Shown here in pieces: positions 17,795 to 26,122 of a DNA stretch of 64,000 bases. The stretch covers positions 1,326,295-1,390,294 of the forward strand of contig NZ_VRTZ01000001.1 of assembly GCF_008017545.1 (NCBI RefSeq), written 5' to 3'. The notes under the pieces were generated by a model. That model saw nothing but the letters and a program-made list of their open reading frames with translations. It was not told the DNA's origin and searched no databases. Each line of letters begins with the position of its first letter. The stretch's first letter is position 1. This DNA is from Homoserinibacter sp. GY 40078 (GTDB taxonomy: Bacteria; Actinomycetota; Actinomycetes; Actinomycetales; Microbacteriaceae). The position numbers were made by a program, and so were the translations under genes.

Positions 17795-17826
17795 AGTCTT
17801 CCACCTGCGCGTTCACCCGGCCCCGC

Positions 17827-17832
17827 TAGCAT
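17827..17832 (+). promoter_or_regulatory. Candidate -10 box (TAGCAT) for the APC permease, leaderless arrangement
   Basis: TAGCAT is followed by 6 nt and the GTG at 17839; no ribosome-binding site is present. Confidence 0.5.
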
Positions 17833-17838
17833 CCGCCC

Positions 17839-19059
17839 GTGAGCTATCGGCGGATCATCGGGGTGCCCACCGCGACCGGAGTAGGACTCGCCGCCATGCT
17901 CGGTGCCGGCGTGTTCGCCGTCTGGGCACCCGCCGCCGCACACGCCGGAGCGGGGATCCTCGCGGCTCTCGGCATCGCCCTCCTCATCGCCACGCTCAAC
18001 GCCACCAGCACCACCCGACTCGCCCGCGCCTATCCGGAGTCCGGCGGTGTCTTCGCATTCGGCCGAGCGCTCGGTGCGCCCCGGCTCGCCTTCGCGGCAG
18101 GCGCCCTCTTCCTCGTCGGCAAGCTGGCATCCGCCGCCGCCATCGCGCGGGTCGCCGCCGACTACCTCGCGCCCGACGCCGCGGGTCCGCTCGGCACCGG
18201 TCCCCTCGCCGCGGGCATCATCCTCGCCCTCGCCGCCGTCAACGCGAGCGGCGTCCGCAGCACCGCCGTCGCCAGCACGATCACCGCAGGCATCGTCGTC
18301 GCCCTCCTGCTCGCCGCCGACCTCGTCGGAGTCACCCGGATCTCCGACCCGCATCCGCTCGACTGGCCCGACGCACCCGCCGGTCTGCTGCCCGCCGCGA
18401 CGCTCATCTTCTTCGCCTTCGCCGGGTACGCGCGCGTCGCGACGCTCGGCGGCGAGGTCCGCGACCCGCGTCGCACCCTGCCGGTCGCGGTCGCCGTCTC
18501 GCTCGTGAGTGTCGCGGTCCTCGCCGGGGCGACCGCCGTCATCCTGCTCCTCGGGCTCGGCACCGCTGGGCTTGCTGCAAGCTCGGCACCACTCGCGGAT
18601 CTCGCTGGGCCCGGATGGCGTCCCGTCGTCGTGATCGCCGTCGTCGTCGCCTGTGTGGGCTCGGCCCTCGGAGTGCTCGCCGGCCTCAGTCGCACCGCGC
18701 AGGCGATGGCGCAGGCGGGGGAGCTGCCCCGCGCGCTCGCCCCGATCCATCCGCGCACCGGCACCCCGATCCGGGCGGATGCGGTCGTCGCGGTGGTCGC
18801 CGCGACTGCCGCCCTGCTGCTGCCGTCAGCGGTGCTGATCGGCGCGTCAGCCGGCGCCGTGCTCGGCTACTACGCCATCTCGCACACCCTCGCCTGGCGC
18901 CTCGGCGGCGCCGCGGGTCGGGCAATCGCCGCGGTGGGCGCAGTGGCGTGCATCGGTCTCGCGTTGTGGGCGCCGCCCGCCGCGCTGCTCGTGGCCGCAT
19001 CCGTGTTGGTGGCTGGGTTCGCGGTTCGGGCGGTGGTGGCCGCGCGGCGTGCGGCGTAG
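17839..19059 (+). CDS. APC-family amino acid permease
   Basis: A 406-residue membrane transporter, shorter than the usual 440-500 residues. About 12 hydrophobic helices can be drawn. The first helix carries the APC signature GVGLAAMLGAGVFAV with its unwound Gly-rich segment that binds the amino group. The segment LIFFAFAGYARVATLGGEVRDPRRTLP matches the conserved APC stretch around helices 6-7. It probably imports or exchanges amino acids or amines; the substrate cannot be told. The GTG start at 17839 follows a TAGCAT box. The next gene begins 9 bp after its stop. Confidence 0.88.
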   Translation: MSYRRIIGVPTATGVGLAAMLGAGVFAVWAPAAAHAGAGILAALGIALLIATLNATSTTRLARAYPESGGVFAFGRALGAPRLAFAAGALFLVGKLASAAAIARVAADYLAPDAAGPLGTGPLAAGIILALAAVNASGVRSTAVASTITAGIVVALLLAADLVGVTRISDPHPLDWPDAPAGLLPAATLIFFAFAGYARVATLGGEVRDPRRTLPVAVAVSLVSVAVLAGATAVILLLGLGTAGLAASSAPLADLAGPGWRPVVVIAVVVACVGSALGVLAGLSRTAQAMAQAGELPRALAPIHPRTGTPIRADAVVAVVAATAALLLPSAVLIGASAGAVLGYYAISHTLAWRLGGAAGRAIAAVGAVACIGLALWAPPAALLVAASVLVAGFAVRAVVAARRAA

Positions 19060-19062
19060 CGT
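19057..19062 (+). promoter_or_regulatory. Candidate -10 box (TAGCGT) for the CoA transferase, overlapping a stop codon
   Basis: TAGCGT begins with the TAG stop codon of the APC permease and is followed by 6 nt and the ATG at 19069. This suggests a separate leaderless transcript for the CoA transferase. Confidence 0.4.
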
Positions 19063-19068
19063 CGGGGG

Positions 19069-20427
19069 ATGGCGGGCTCAGCGGACGCGCAACTGCGGAA
19101 CGAGATCGGCGCGGCGCTCGGCCTCGATGTCGCCGCCGTCAACGTCACGGGAACGGCGACCCTCGAGTCGCCCTACCCGGTCTCCGATCTGGCCGCCGCG
19201 TCGGTCGCCGCGGTCGGGGCCGGCGTCGTCGCCCTGCGCGCGGCGTGCGGTGTGGGGGAGGGCGGCGCGACGGTGCGCCGGGAACTCGCCGACGCATGGT
19301 TCCGCGCCGGCGTGCGACCGGTGGGGTGGTTCGCGCCGGAGCCGTGGGATGCCATCGCGGGCGACTACGAGGCATCCGACGGGTGGGTGCGCCTGCACAC
19401 GAACGCCCCCGCACATCGGCAGGCCGCGCTGCGGGTGCTCGGGGTGGATGCGGAGCGCGCCGAGATCGCCCGCGCCGTGAAGATCTGGAAGGCCGAGCAG
19501 CTCGAGACGGAGGTCGTGGACGAGGGCGGATGCGCGGCAGTGATGCACACCGTCGACGAGTGGAAGCGTCACCCGCAGGGCCAGGCTGTGGCAGCGGAGC
19601 CGCTCGTCGCGTGGGCTGACACCCACGGCGAAGCGGCATCCGACTGGCGTCCGACTGCGGAGCGTCCGCTGGGGGGTCTGCGCGTGCTCGATCTGACGCG
19701 GGTGCTCGCAGGTCCGGTGGCGACGCGGATGCTCGGAGGTCTCGGCGCGGAGGTGCTGCGGATCGACCCGCCGGCGTGGGATGAGCCGGCGCTCGCCCAC
19801 GAGATGACGCTCGGTAAGCGCACGGCACGGGTCGACGTGCACGATCCGGAGTCGCTCGCGCGAACTGTGCGGCTGCTGGGTCGCGCCGACGTGATCGTGC
19901 ACGGCTATCGCTCGGATGCGCTCGAACGGCTGGGACTCGGGCTGGAGGTGCGTCGTGAGGCGCGGCCGGGTCTCGTGGATGTGTCGCTCGACGCGTACGG
20001 GTTCACGGGACCGTGGGCCGCGCGGCGCGGGTTCGACAGCCTGGTGCAGATGTCGTCCGGGATCGCGGATGCGGGCATGCGCGCTGCGGCCGCGGACCGG
20101 CCGGTGCCGTTGCCGGTGCAGGCGCTCGATCAGGCGACCGGATATCTGATGGCTGCCGCGGTGCTTGCGGGGCTGGTCGCGCGGGTGACGGATGGTACGG
20201 GTCGCGAGGCGCGGCTGTCGTTGGCCCGGACGGCGCTGCTGCTGGAGCAAGCGCGCGGTCTGCCTCGTGCGGCGCGGTTCGCCGCGCCCGAGCCGGAGGA
20301 GGGGGAGCTGATGCAGGCGCAGTGGGGTCCGGTGCGGATCGTGCCCCCGCCGTTCGACGTGCCCGGCACCCGCGTCGGCTGGGACCGCGCCCCCCGAGCC
20401 TTCGGCGCCGACAACCCCACCTGGTAG
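19069..20427 (+). CDS. CaiB/BaiF (class III) CoA-transferase-like protein with permuted domain order
   Basis: A 452-residue protein. The stretch that normally begins the family (GLRVLDLTRVLAGPVATRML, then GAEVLRIDPP) lies at about residue 202. The candidate catalytic Asp, which would form an acyl-anhydride with CoA substrates, is about Asp323 in RRGFDSLVQ. The first 200 residues resemble the C-terminal part of canonical members (GDYEASDGWVRLHTN, then EWKRHPQG). The chain ends with APRAFGADNPTW, the usual family ending. So the order looks permuted or duplicated rather than truncated. Substrate is unknown, and no fatty-acid or carnitine genes are adjacent. Confidence 0.8.
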   Translation: MAGSADAQLRNEIGAALGLDVAAVNVTGTATLESPYPVSDLAAASVAAVGAGVVALRAACGVGEGGATVRRELADAWFRAGVRPVGWFAPEPWDAIAGDYEASDGWVRLHTNAPAHRQAALRVLGVDAERAEIARAVKIWKAEQLETEVVDEGGCAAVMHTVDEWKRHPQGQAVAAEPLVAWADTHGEAASDWRPTAERPLGGLRVLDLTRVLAGPVATRMLGGLGAEVLRIDPPAWDEPALAHEMTLGKRTARVDVHDPESLARTVRLLGRADVIVHGYRSDALERLGLGLEVRREARPGLVDVSLDAYGFTGPWAARRGFDSLVQMSSGIADAGMRAAAADRPVPLPVQALDQATGYLMAAAVLAGLVARVTDGTGREARLSLARTALLLEQARGLPRAARFAAPEPEEGELMQAQWGPVRIVPPPFDVPGTRVGWDRAPRAFGADNPTW

Positions 20428-20437
20428 CCGCGCGACC

Positions 20438-20672
20438 CAGCGCCGCGGATTACCGCGGTGTTTCGCCGTCAGTTGTCGCCTCTGTGCGCACCCCGGGCGC
20501 GTGCGCGACCGCGCTCGTGCGCGGTTCCGGCGCAGCGCCGCGGATTATCGCGGCGCCAAACGAATCAGCGGCTTCGCCCTCGTTTGTTGCCTATGTGCGC
20601 ACCCCCGGGCGCGTGCGCGACCGCGCTCGTGCGCGCGCCCGGCGCAGCGCCGCGGATTATCGCGGCGCCAAA
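20438..20672. repeat. Tandem direct repeat of about 95-112 bp, two full copies and one partial, each with a hairpin
   Basis: Copies start at 20438, 20533 and 20645, each with CAGCGCCGCGGATTA. In copies 2 and 3 GCGCCGCG pairs with CGCGGCGC around GATTAT. Copies 1 and 2 share the long stretch around GTGCGCGACCGCGCTCGTGCG. The array fills the gap between the convergent CoA transferase and gnd genes and probably also terminates transcription. No other copy was seen in the window. Confidence 0.8.
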
Positions 20673-20675
20673 GAA

Positions 20676-22118
20676 TCAGTGCGAATCCACCGCCTGCACC
20701 TCGGTGCGGTCGCCCGACCAGAGGGTGTGGAACGTGCCGTCCTTGTCGATGCGCTTGTAGGTGTGGGCGCCGAAGAAGTCGCGCTGTCCCTGCACGAGGG
20801 CGGCGGGGAGCCGCTCGGCACGCAGTCCGTCGTAGTACGAGAGCGACGACGAGAACGCGGGGCTGGGGATGCCGGCCTGGGTGGCTGCGACGACCACGCG
20901 CCGCCACGCCTCCTGGCTGTCGACGAGCGCGTCGCGGAAGTACGGCGCGGTGAGGAGGGCGACGAGTCCGGGGTCCGCGTCGTACGCGTCGGTGATCCGG
21001 TTGAGGAACTGGGCGCGGATGATGCATCCGCCGCGCCAGATCTTCGCGATCTCGCCCTTCTTGATGTCCCAGCCGTACTGCTCGGCGCCGGCGACGATCT
21101 CGTCGAAGCCTTGCGAGTAGGCGACGATCTTCGAGGCGTAGAGCGCGCGGCGCACGTCTTCGACGAACGCGTCGGGATCGGCGACGGTCCAGGCATCCGA
21201 CGGCCCGGGGAGCTCGGCAGCGGCGGCGCGCTGTGCGGGCTTCGACGACAGCGACCGGGCGAACACGGCTTCCGCGATTCCGGAGACGGGGATGCCGAGG
21301 TCGAGTGCCGACTGCACGGTCCACGCGCCGGTGCCCTTGGCGCCCGCCTGGTCGAGGATCACGTCCACGAGCGGTGCGCCGGTCTCGGCGTCGACCTGAC
21401 GCAGCACTTCGGCGGTGATCTCGATGAGGTAGCTCTCGAGTTCGCCGCGGTTCCATTCGGCGAAGATGTCGGCGATCTCGGCGGGGCTCTTGCCGGTGCC
21501 GCGGCGGATGAGGTCGTACGCCTCGGCGATGAGCTGCATGTCGGCGTACTCGATGCCGTTGTGGATCATCTTGACGAAGTGGCCCGCGCCGTCGTGACCG
21601 ACGTGGGTGACGCACGGCTCGCCTTCGGCGACGGCGGCGATCGACTTGAGGATCGGGCCGAGGGTGACCCACGACTCGTCGGATCCGCCGGGCATGATCG
21701 AGGGCCCGTTGAGCGCGCCTTCTTCGCCACCGGAGATGCCGGCGCCGACGAAGTTGATGCCCGTCTCGCGCACGGCCTTCTCGCGGCGGATGGTGTCGGT
21801 GAAGAGTGCGTTGCCGCCGTCGACGATGATGTCGCCCGGCTCGAAGACCTTCACGAGCTCGTCGATGACGGCGTCGGTGCCGCGGCCGGCCTGCACCATG
21901 ATGATCGCGGTGCGCGGCTTCGAGAGCGTCGCGGCGAACTCGGCGTAGTCGGCGGCGGGCAGGAAGCCGGCCTCGGGGTGCTCGTCGAGCAGTGTCTGGG
22001 TCTTCTCGTAGCTGCGGTTGAAGATCGCGACCGTGTTGCCTTCGCGGCTGGCGAGGTTGCGGGCGAGGTTCGACCCCATGACGGCGAGTCCGACGACTCC
22101 GATGTTGGCCTGGGTCAC
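20676..22118 (-). CDS. gnd: 6-phosphogluconate dehydrogenase, decarboxylating
   Basis: A 480-residue cytosolic enzyme that oxidises 6-phosphogluconate to ribulose-5-phosphate and CO2, normally with NADP+. The N-terminal Rossmann fold has GLAVMGSNLARN. The family signature VDGGNALFTDT is followed by the substrate-binding GISGGEEGALNGPSIMPGG. The all-helical C-terminal domain is complete, with the catalytic Lys region HFVKMIHNGIEYADMQ. The start is GTG at 22118. The position beside a KDPG aldolase and a gluconate-type kinase suggests use in gluconate catabolism as well as in the pentose phosphate pathway. Confidence 0.96.
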   Translation of the reverse strand: MTQANIGVVGLAVMGSNLARNLASREGNTVAIFNRSYEKTQTLLDEHPEAGFLPAADYAEFAATLSKPRTAIIMVQAGRGTDAVIDELVKVFEPGDIIVDGGNALFTDTIRREKAVRETGINFVGAGISGGEEGALNGPSIMPGGSDESWVTLGPILKSIAAVAEGEPCVTHVGHDGAGHFVKMIHNGIEYADMQLIAEAYDLIRRGTGKSPAEIADIFAEWNRGELESYLIEITAEVLRQVDAETGAPLVDVILDQAGAKGTGAWTVQSALDLGIPVSGIAEAVFARSLSSKPAQRAAAAELPGPSDAWTVADPDAFVEDVRRALYASKIVAYSQGFDEIVAGAEQYGWDIKKGEIAKIWRGGCIIRAQFLNRITDAYDADPGLVALLTAPYFRDALVDSQEAWRRVVVAATQAGIPSPAFSSSLSYYDGLRAERLPAALVQGQRDFFGAHTYKRIDKDGTFHTLWSGDRTEVQAVDSH

Positions 22119-22152
22119 AGTGGGGTCCTTTCGTGCGGGAGCGACGTCTAGC

Positions 22153-22803
22153 CTACGGGCGCGCGCGGTGTGCGGCGGCGACGGCGTCGGCGCTGAGGGT
22201 GGAGATCCGGTCCCACTGGCCGCCGCGGATGGCGTCGGCGGGCACCATCCACGATCCGCCGACGGCGATCACCTGCGGGATGTCGAGGTAGTCGCCGAGG
22301 TCGGCGACGCCGATGCCTCCGGTGGGCACGAAACGCACCGAACCGAAGGGGGCGCTGAGCGCGGCGATGGCGCGCGCTCCGCCGGAGGTGCCGGCGGGGA
22401 AGAACTTCACGGTCTCGATCCCGAGCTCGAGGGCGGCCTGCACTTCGGTGGCGGTGACCGCTCCGGGGAGCACGGGGATGCCGCGCTCGCGGCAGCGTTC
22501 GACGACCGACGCCGACAGCCCGGGGGAGACGACGAACTGCGCGCCCGCGTCGACGGCCGTGTCGACCTGCTGAGGGGTGATGACGGTCCCGGCGCCGACG
22601 AGCACGTCGCCGCGTTCGGACATGATCCGGATGGATTCGGCGGCCGCCGCCGTGCGGAAGGTAACCTCGGCGACGGGGAGCCCGCCTGCGACGAGGGCCG
22701 CTGCGAGGGGGTCTGCCTGCTCGGCTGAGTCGAGCGCGATCACGGGCACGAGGCGGTGTGTCGCGAGTGCGTTCAGCGCATCATCGCCGCTCTTGGTGCC
22801 CAT
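22153..22803 (-). CDS. eda: 2-keto-3-deoxy-6-phosphogluconate (KDPG) aldolase
   Basis: A 216-residue class I aldolase that splits KDPG into pyruvate and glyceraldehyde-3-phosphate (Entner-Doudoroff pathway), or the related KHG/KDPGal substrates. EVTFRT holds the catalytic Glu. The Schiff-base Lys is in TVKFFPA, and the phosphate-binding part is VPTGGIG. The start is uncertain: ATG at 22803 gives a normal N-terminus, while ATG at 22821 would add six residues; neither has a good ribosome-binding site. No 6-phosphogluconate dehydratase (edd) gene is in the window. The enzyme may therefore serve another 2-keto-3-deoxy acid or rely on edd elsewhere. Confidence 0.9.
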   Translation of the reverse strand: MGTKSGDDALNALATHRLVPVIALDSAEQADPLAAALVAGGLPVAEVTFRTAAAAESIRIMSERGDVLVGAGTVITPQQVDTAVDAGAQFVVSPGLSASVVERCRERGIPVLPGAVTATEVQAALELGIETVKFFPAGTSGGARAIAALSAPFGSVRFVPTGGIGVADLGDYLDIPQVIAVGGSWMVPADAIRGGQWDRISTLSADAVAAAHRARP

Positions 22804-22804
22804 C

Positions 22805-22821
22805 GTGATTAAGCATATCAT
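22805..22821. promoter_or_regulatory. Candidate operator GTGAT-N7-ATCAT between eda and the kinase gene
   Basis: GTGATTAAGCATATCAT lies in the divergent spacer. It shares the half-sites GTGAT and TATCA and the central AAG with the palindrome GTGATAAGTATCAC upstream of the GntR gene. This suggests control by the same regulator, although the spacing differs by 3 bp. Confidence 0.4.
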
Positions 22822-22875
22822 TGGCGCGGCGGGGCGGCCCGAGGCCGTCGCGGACGGCCAAGGAGGCAGAGCAAG

Positions 22876-24324
22876 TTGTTGATTCTCGCGCTCGAGGCGA
22901 GCACCACATCCGCGAAGACGCTGGTGTTCGACACCGAGTCCCAGCAGGTCGAGGTGCGCTCGCGCTCGCTCGAATCCCGCGGCGCGGACGGCGCCGTTCG
23001 TGACGGCGACAGTGTCTACGGTCAGCTGATGGCGCTCGGGCGGGAGGCCGCCGAGGGTCGCCAGATCGACGCGATCGCGCTCTCCGGCACCTGGCACGGA
23101 CTCACGCTGCGCGAGTCGGACCTGCGCCAGCGCACGCCCGTCATGGAGTGGTCCTACACCGGAGCGCAGAGCCTCACGGCGCGTCTGCGGCGTGATGAGG
23201 ACTTCACCTCGTGGTTCTACGGCCACACCGGATGCATGGTCAACGCGATCTATCCGGCGTTCAAGCTCGCGATGCTGGCCGAGCAGGGCGTGCGCCTCGA
23301 CGATGCGCTGGCGCTCGACCAGGCGAGCCTCATCTTCGCCCGCATGACCGGCAAGGTGTGGATGAGCCGCTCGTCGGCGTCCGGCACCGGTTTGCTGGCG
23401 GCGGGCGAGAACGAGTGGGACGACGAGGTGTTCGAGCGCCTCGGTCTCCCGCGGGTGCGCCTGCCGGAACTGCACGAGAGCACCGACACGGCACCCCTCG
23501 GGGCGGATGCGGCGGCCCTGCTCGGCGTGCGGCCGGGCGTGCCGGTGCTCGTCGCGAGCCCGGACGGAGGCCTCAGCCAGGTCGGCGACCGCGCGGACGG
23601 CCCCGGCGATATGACGTTCTCGATGGGGACGAGCGGTGCGCTGCGGTTCGCGGTGCCGCATCCGTCGTTCTCTCCCACGATGAGCACGTGGACGTACCGT
23701 TCGCCGATCGGCTGGCTGAGCGGTGCGGCGACGAGCGGATGCGGCAACTGCGTCGATTGGGCGAAGGGCACGCTCTTCGGCGAGGCAGCCGATTACGCCG
23801 ACATCGAGCCGCTGCTGCGCGACGACCGTCGCGACCTGCCGGTGTTCCTGCCGTTCCTGTTCGGCGAGCGCAGCCCCGGCTGGCAGGACCAGCGCCAGGG
23901 TGGCTTCCTCGACATGCAGCCCCGGCACGCTCGGGTCGACCTGTACCAGGCGGTGCTGCAGGGTGTGACCTTCTCGCTCGTCCACTGCTTCAAGGAGCTC
24001 ACGGCGATCAACGGCTTCCCTCGCCGCATCGTGCTCTCGGGTGGCGTGCTCTCGTCGCCGTTCTGGTCGCAGTTCACGGTGGATGCCTTCGGCGTCGAGA
24101 TGGAGACGTCGGCCCGGCAGCACAGCTCGGTCGTGGGGGCGACGCGGATGGCGTTGCGCACGCTCGATCTCGACGACGACCCGCCCGCCTTCGACGAGGG
24201 GGAGGCGCGCATCCTGACCCCGGATCTCGAGCGCACCGAGCGGCTGCGCGGGGATCTCGATCGCTACCTCGACGCCTATGAGCGCACGGTTCCGTCGTCC
24301 GACGAGGCGGTGACGGGGGCGTGA
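22876..24324 (+). CDS. FGGY-family carbohydrate kinase, probable gluconokinase
   Basis: A 482-residue sugar kinase with the two-lobed ASKHA fold. The N-terminal ATP/Mg loop is LALEASTTSAKTLVFDT. The sugar-lobe signature is GTWHGLTLRESDLRQRTPVM. The ATP site shows FSMGTSGALRF and later RIVLSGGVLSSPFW. The start is TTG at 22876 (with an adjacent TTG), fixed by AGGAGG at 22861-22866. Gluconate is the best guess for the substrate because a GntP permease, KDPG aldolase and 6-phosphogluconate dehydrogenase are neighbours. Xylulose or other sugar acids are not excluded. The next gene overlaps its stop by 4 bp, so the two are coupled. Confidence 0.85.
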   Translation: MLILALEASTTSAKTLVFDTESQQVEVRSRSLESRGADGAVRDGDSVYGQLMALGREAAEGRQIDAIALSGTWHGLTLRESDLRQRTPVMEWSYTGAQSLTARLRRDEDFTSWFYGHTGCMVNAIYPAFKLAMLAEQGVRLDDALALDQASLIFARMTGKVWMSRSSASGTGLLAAGENEWDDEVFERLGLPRVRLPELHESTDTAPLGADAAALLGVRPGVPVLVASPDGGLSQVGDRADGPGDMTFSMGTSGALRFAVPHPSFSPTMSTWTYRSPIGWLSGAATSGCGNCVDWAKGTLFGEAADYADIEPLLRDDRRDLPVFLPFLFGERSPGWQDQRQGGFLDMQPRHARVDLYQAVLQGVTFSLVHCFKELTAINGFPRRIVLSGGVLSSPFWSQFTVDAFGVEMETSARQHSSVVGATRMALRTLDLDDDPPAFDEGEARILTPDLERTERLRGDLDRYLDAYERTVPSSDEAVTGA

Positions 24325-25283
24325 CGCGCGTCCTGGTGACGGCCACCTCGCTGTGCCGCGAGAGGGATCACCCGGCGCTCGCGCCATTGCGCGATGCGGG
24401 CGTCGACCTCGTGTTCAGCGATGCGGGGCGCCCGCTGACGGCGAGCGAGCTCGCGGCGATGCTGCCCGGCATCGACGGTGTGCTCGCGGGTCTCGACGAG
24501 TTCGCCGAGGACGCCCTGGCCGCCGCCGACATGCTCCGGGTGATCGCTCGCTTCGGCGTCGGCTACGACCGGGTGGATCTGGCCGCGGCTGAGCGGCGCG
24601 GGGTCGTGGTCGCGATCACGCCGGGTGCCAACGCATCCGGTGTCGCCGAGCTCGCGATCGGGCTCATGTTCGCGGTCGCGCGGCGCATCCCGCGTCTCGA
24701 CGAGCAGGTGCGCGGCGGCGGATGGCCGCGGAGCTCGGGGATCGAGCTCGCGGGTCGCACGCTCGCCGTCCTCGGGGTCGGGGCGATCGGCCGGCGGGTC
24801 GCGGCGGCGGCGACGGGGATCGGGATGCACGTGCGCGGTTACGACCCGTTCGTGCCCGACGAGGTGCTCGCCCAAGCGGGCGTCGAGCCGGGCGGACTCG
24901 ACGAGGTCTTGGCCGGAAGCGACGTGCTGAGCCTCCACCTGCCGCTCACCGATGAGACCCGCGAGGTGATCGATGCGCGCCGGATCGCCCTGCTGCGACC
25001 GGGGGCGATCGTGGTGAACACCGCGCGCGGCGGGCTGATCGACGAGGTGGCCGCGCTCGCGGCGCTCGATGACGGTCAGCTCTTCGGTGTCGGTCTCGAC
25101 GCGTTCGAGACCGAGCCGCCGACCGATTCGGTGCTCGTCGGGCATCCGCATGTCGTGTCGACGCCGCACTCGGGGGCGCACACGCTCGAGGCGGTGGATC
25201 GCACGGCGCGTGCCGCCGTCCGGAACATCCTGGCGGTGCTCGCGGGCGAGGAGCCCGAGGGGCGGGTCAGAGCAGGCGCCTGA
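24321..25283 (+). CDS. D-isomer-specific 2-hydroxyacid dehydrogenase (2-ketogluconate reductase type)
   Basis: A 320-residue NAD(P)-dependent dehydrogenase. The nucleotide-binding motif GVGAIGRR is at about 153-160. The catalytic triad residues appear as Arg in VVNTARGGLIDE, Glu in DAFETEPP and His in STPHSGAHT. The GTG at 24321 overlaps the kinase stop codon, so it is translationally coupled. In this setting it could reduce 2-ketogluconate or 2,5-diketogluconate to gluconate or idonate. Phosphoglycerate dehydrogenase itself is unlikely because there is no ACT domain. The 3' end overlaps the convergent GntR gene by 17 bp. Confidence 0.85.
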   Translation: MTRVLVTATSLCRERDHPALAPLRDAGVDLVFSDAGRPLTASELAAMLPGIDGVLAGLDEFAEDALAAADMLRVIARFGVGYDRVDLAAAERRGVVVAITPGANASGVAELAIGLMFAVARRIPRLDEQVRGGGWPRSSGIELAGRTLAVLGVGAIGRRVAAAATGIGMHVRGYDPFVPDEVLAQAGVEPGGLDEVLAGSDVLSLHLPLTDETREVIDARRIALLRPGAIVVNTARGGLIDEVAALAALDDGQLFGVGLDAFETEPPTDSVLVGHPHVVSTPHSGAHTLEAVDRTARAAVRNILAVLAGEEPEGRVRAGA

Positions 25284-25962
25284 CCTCGTCGAGGATGCCC
25301 TCGAGGGCGCTGCGGCTCGCACTCTCGGCGGCGGCGGAGTCGCCGCGCGCGATGGCCGCGGCTGTCGCGAGGTGGTCGTGGAGGCTCTCGGGGGTCGGGT
25401 CGGCCGGGGTGAGCCCCAGGGCGTGTCGCCCCGAGAGCGCCTCCGAGATCGGTTCGGAGATCGCGGCGAGCATGAGGTTGCCGCTCGCGGCGAGGATCTC
25501 CTGGTGGAAGGCCACGTCGACGCGCAGGTATTCGTCGGTCGCGCCTGCACCTGCCTGGCCGAGCTCGTCGAGACGCCTGGCGAGCCGGAGGATCCCTTCC
25601 CGCTCGTCGGCGCCGGCACGGGTCGCGGCGAAGCGCGCGGCGGTCGGCTCGATCGCGAGGCGGAGTTCGGTGAGCGCGACGATCTGCTGGTTGCGCGAGG
25701 CGCCGGCGAGGCGCCAGCGGATGAGGCGCGGGTCGAGAGCGTGCCAGTGGATGCGCTGGCGGACGGTCACCCCGACACGGCGGCGCGGTTCGACGAGCCC
25801 CATCGCCTCGAGCACTCGAACGGCCTCGCGGACGACGCTGCGCGAGACGGAGTACTCCGCCTCGATGCCGGCGAGCGTCAGCACCGTGCCCGCCGCGAGC
25901 TCGCCCGCGGCGATGCGCTCCCCGAGGGCGTCGAGGAGTGTTCGGTGCGTGCGATCCGCCAT
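25267..25962 (-). CDS. GntR-family regulator, FadR subfamily
   Basis: A 231-residue regulator. The N-terminal winged helix includes GTVLTLAGIEAEYSVSRSVVREAVRVLEAMGLV (written here as known from two short parts: IEAEYSVSRS and VVREAVRVLE). The C-terminal all-helical FCD domain has Asp and His residues (VDVAFHQEIL and HDHLATAAA) that usually bind a metal and the acid ligand. The ATG at 25962 gives the normal N-terminus; an earlier in-frame ATG would place the operator inside the gene. It is divergent from the GntP permease across a spacer with the palindrome GTGATAAGTATCAC, so it probably represses that operon until gluconate, idonate or a phosphorylated derivative binds. Confidence 0.9.
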   Translation of the reverse strand: MADRTHRTLLDALGERIAAGELAAGTVLTLAGIEAEYSVSRSVVREAVRVLEAMGLVEPRRRVGVTVRQRIHWHALDPRLIRWRLAGASRNQQIVALTELRLAIEPTAARFAATRAGADEREGILRLARRLDELGQAGAGATDEYLRVDVAFHQEILAASGNLMLAAISEPISEALSGRHALGLTPADPTPESLHDHLATAAAIARGDSAAAESASRSALEGILDEVRRLL

Positions 25963-25975
25963 CGGGTCCCGTCTC

Positions 25976-25989
25976 GTGATAAGTATCAC
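25976..25989. promoter_or_regulatory. Palindromic operator GTGATAAGTATCAC
   Basis: GTGATA and TATCAC are perfect arms around AG. The site lies 13 bp upstream of the GntR start codon and in the divergent promoter region of the GntP gene. A second inverted repeat, CAATA (25999-26003) and TATTG (26012-26016), lies next to it. The most likely ligand is the adjacent FadR-type regulator. Confidence 0.65.
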
Positions 25990-26122
25990 TACATGTTGCA
26001 ATAAGTAAGACTATTGTGCGACGCTATGCCGCGACGTTCGCGTGGTCTCCACGCGGGCGAACCCATCTTGACACTCGTCGGAGACCACCCCGGCCCCGAC
26101 TCGAACTCAACGGAGATTTCGT

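Noticed and set aside
20438-20672. Possible CRISPR-like array
   Set aside because: Only three units, 95-112 bp each, with no short repeat/unique spacer pattern and no cas genes; it is a tandem direct repeat.
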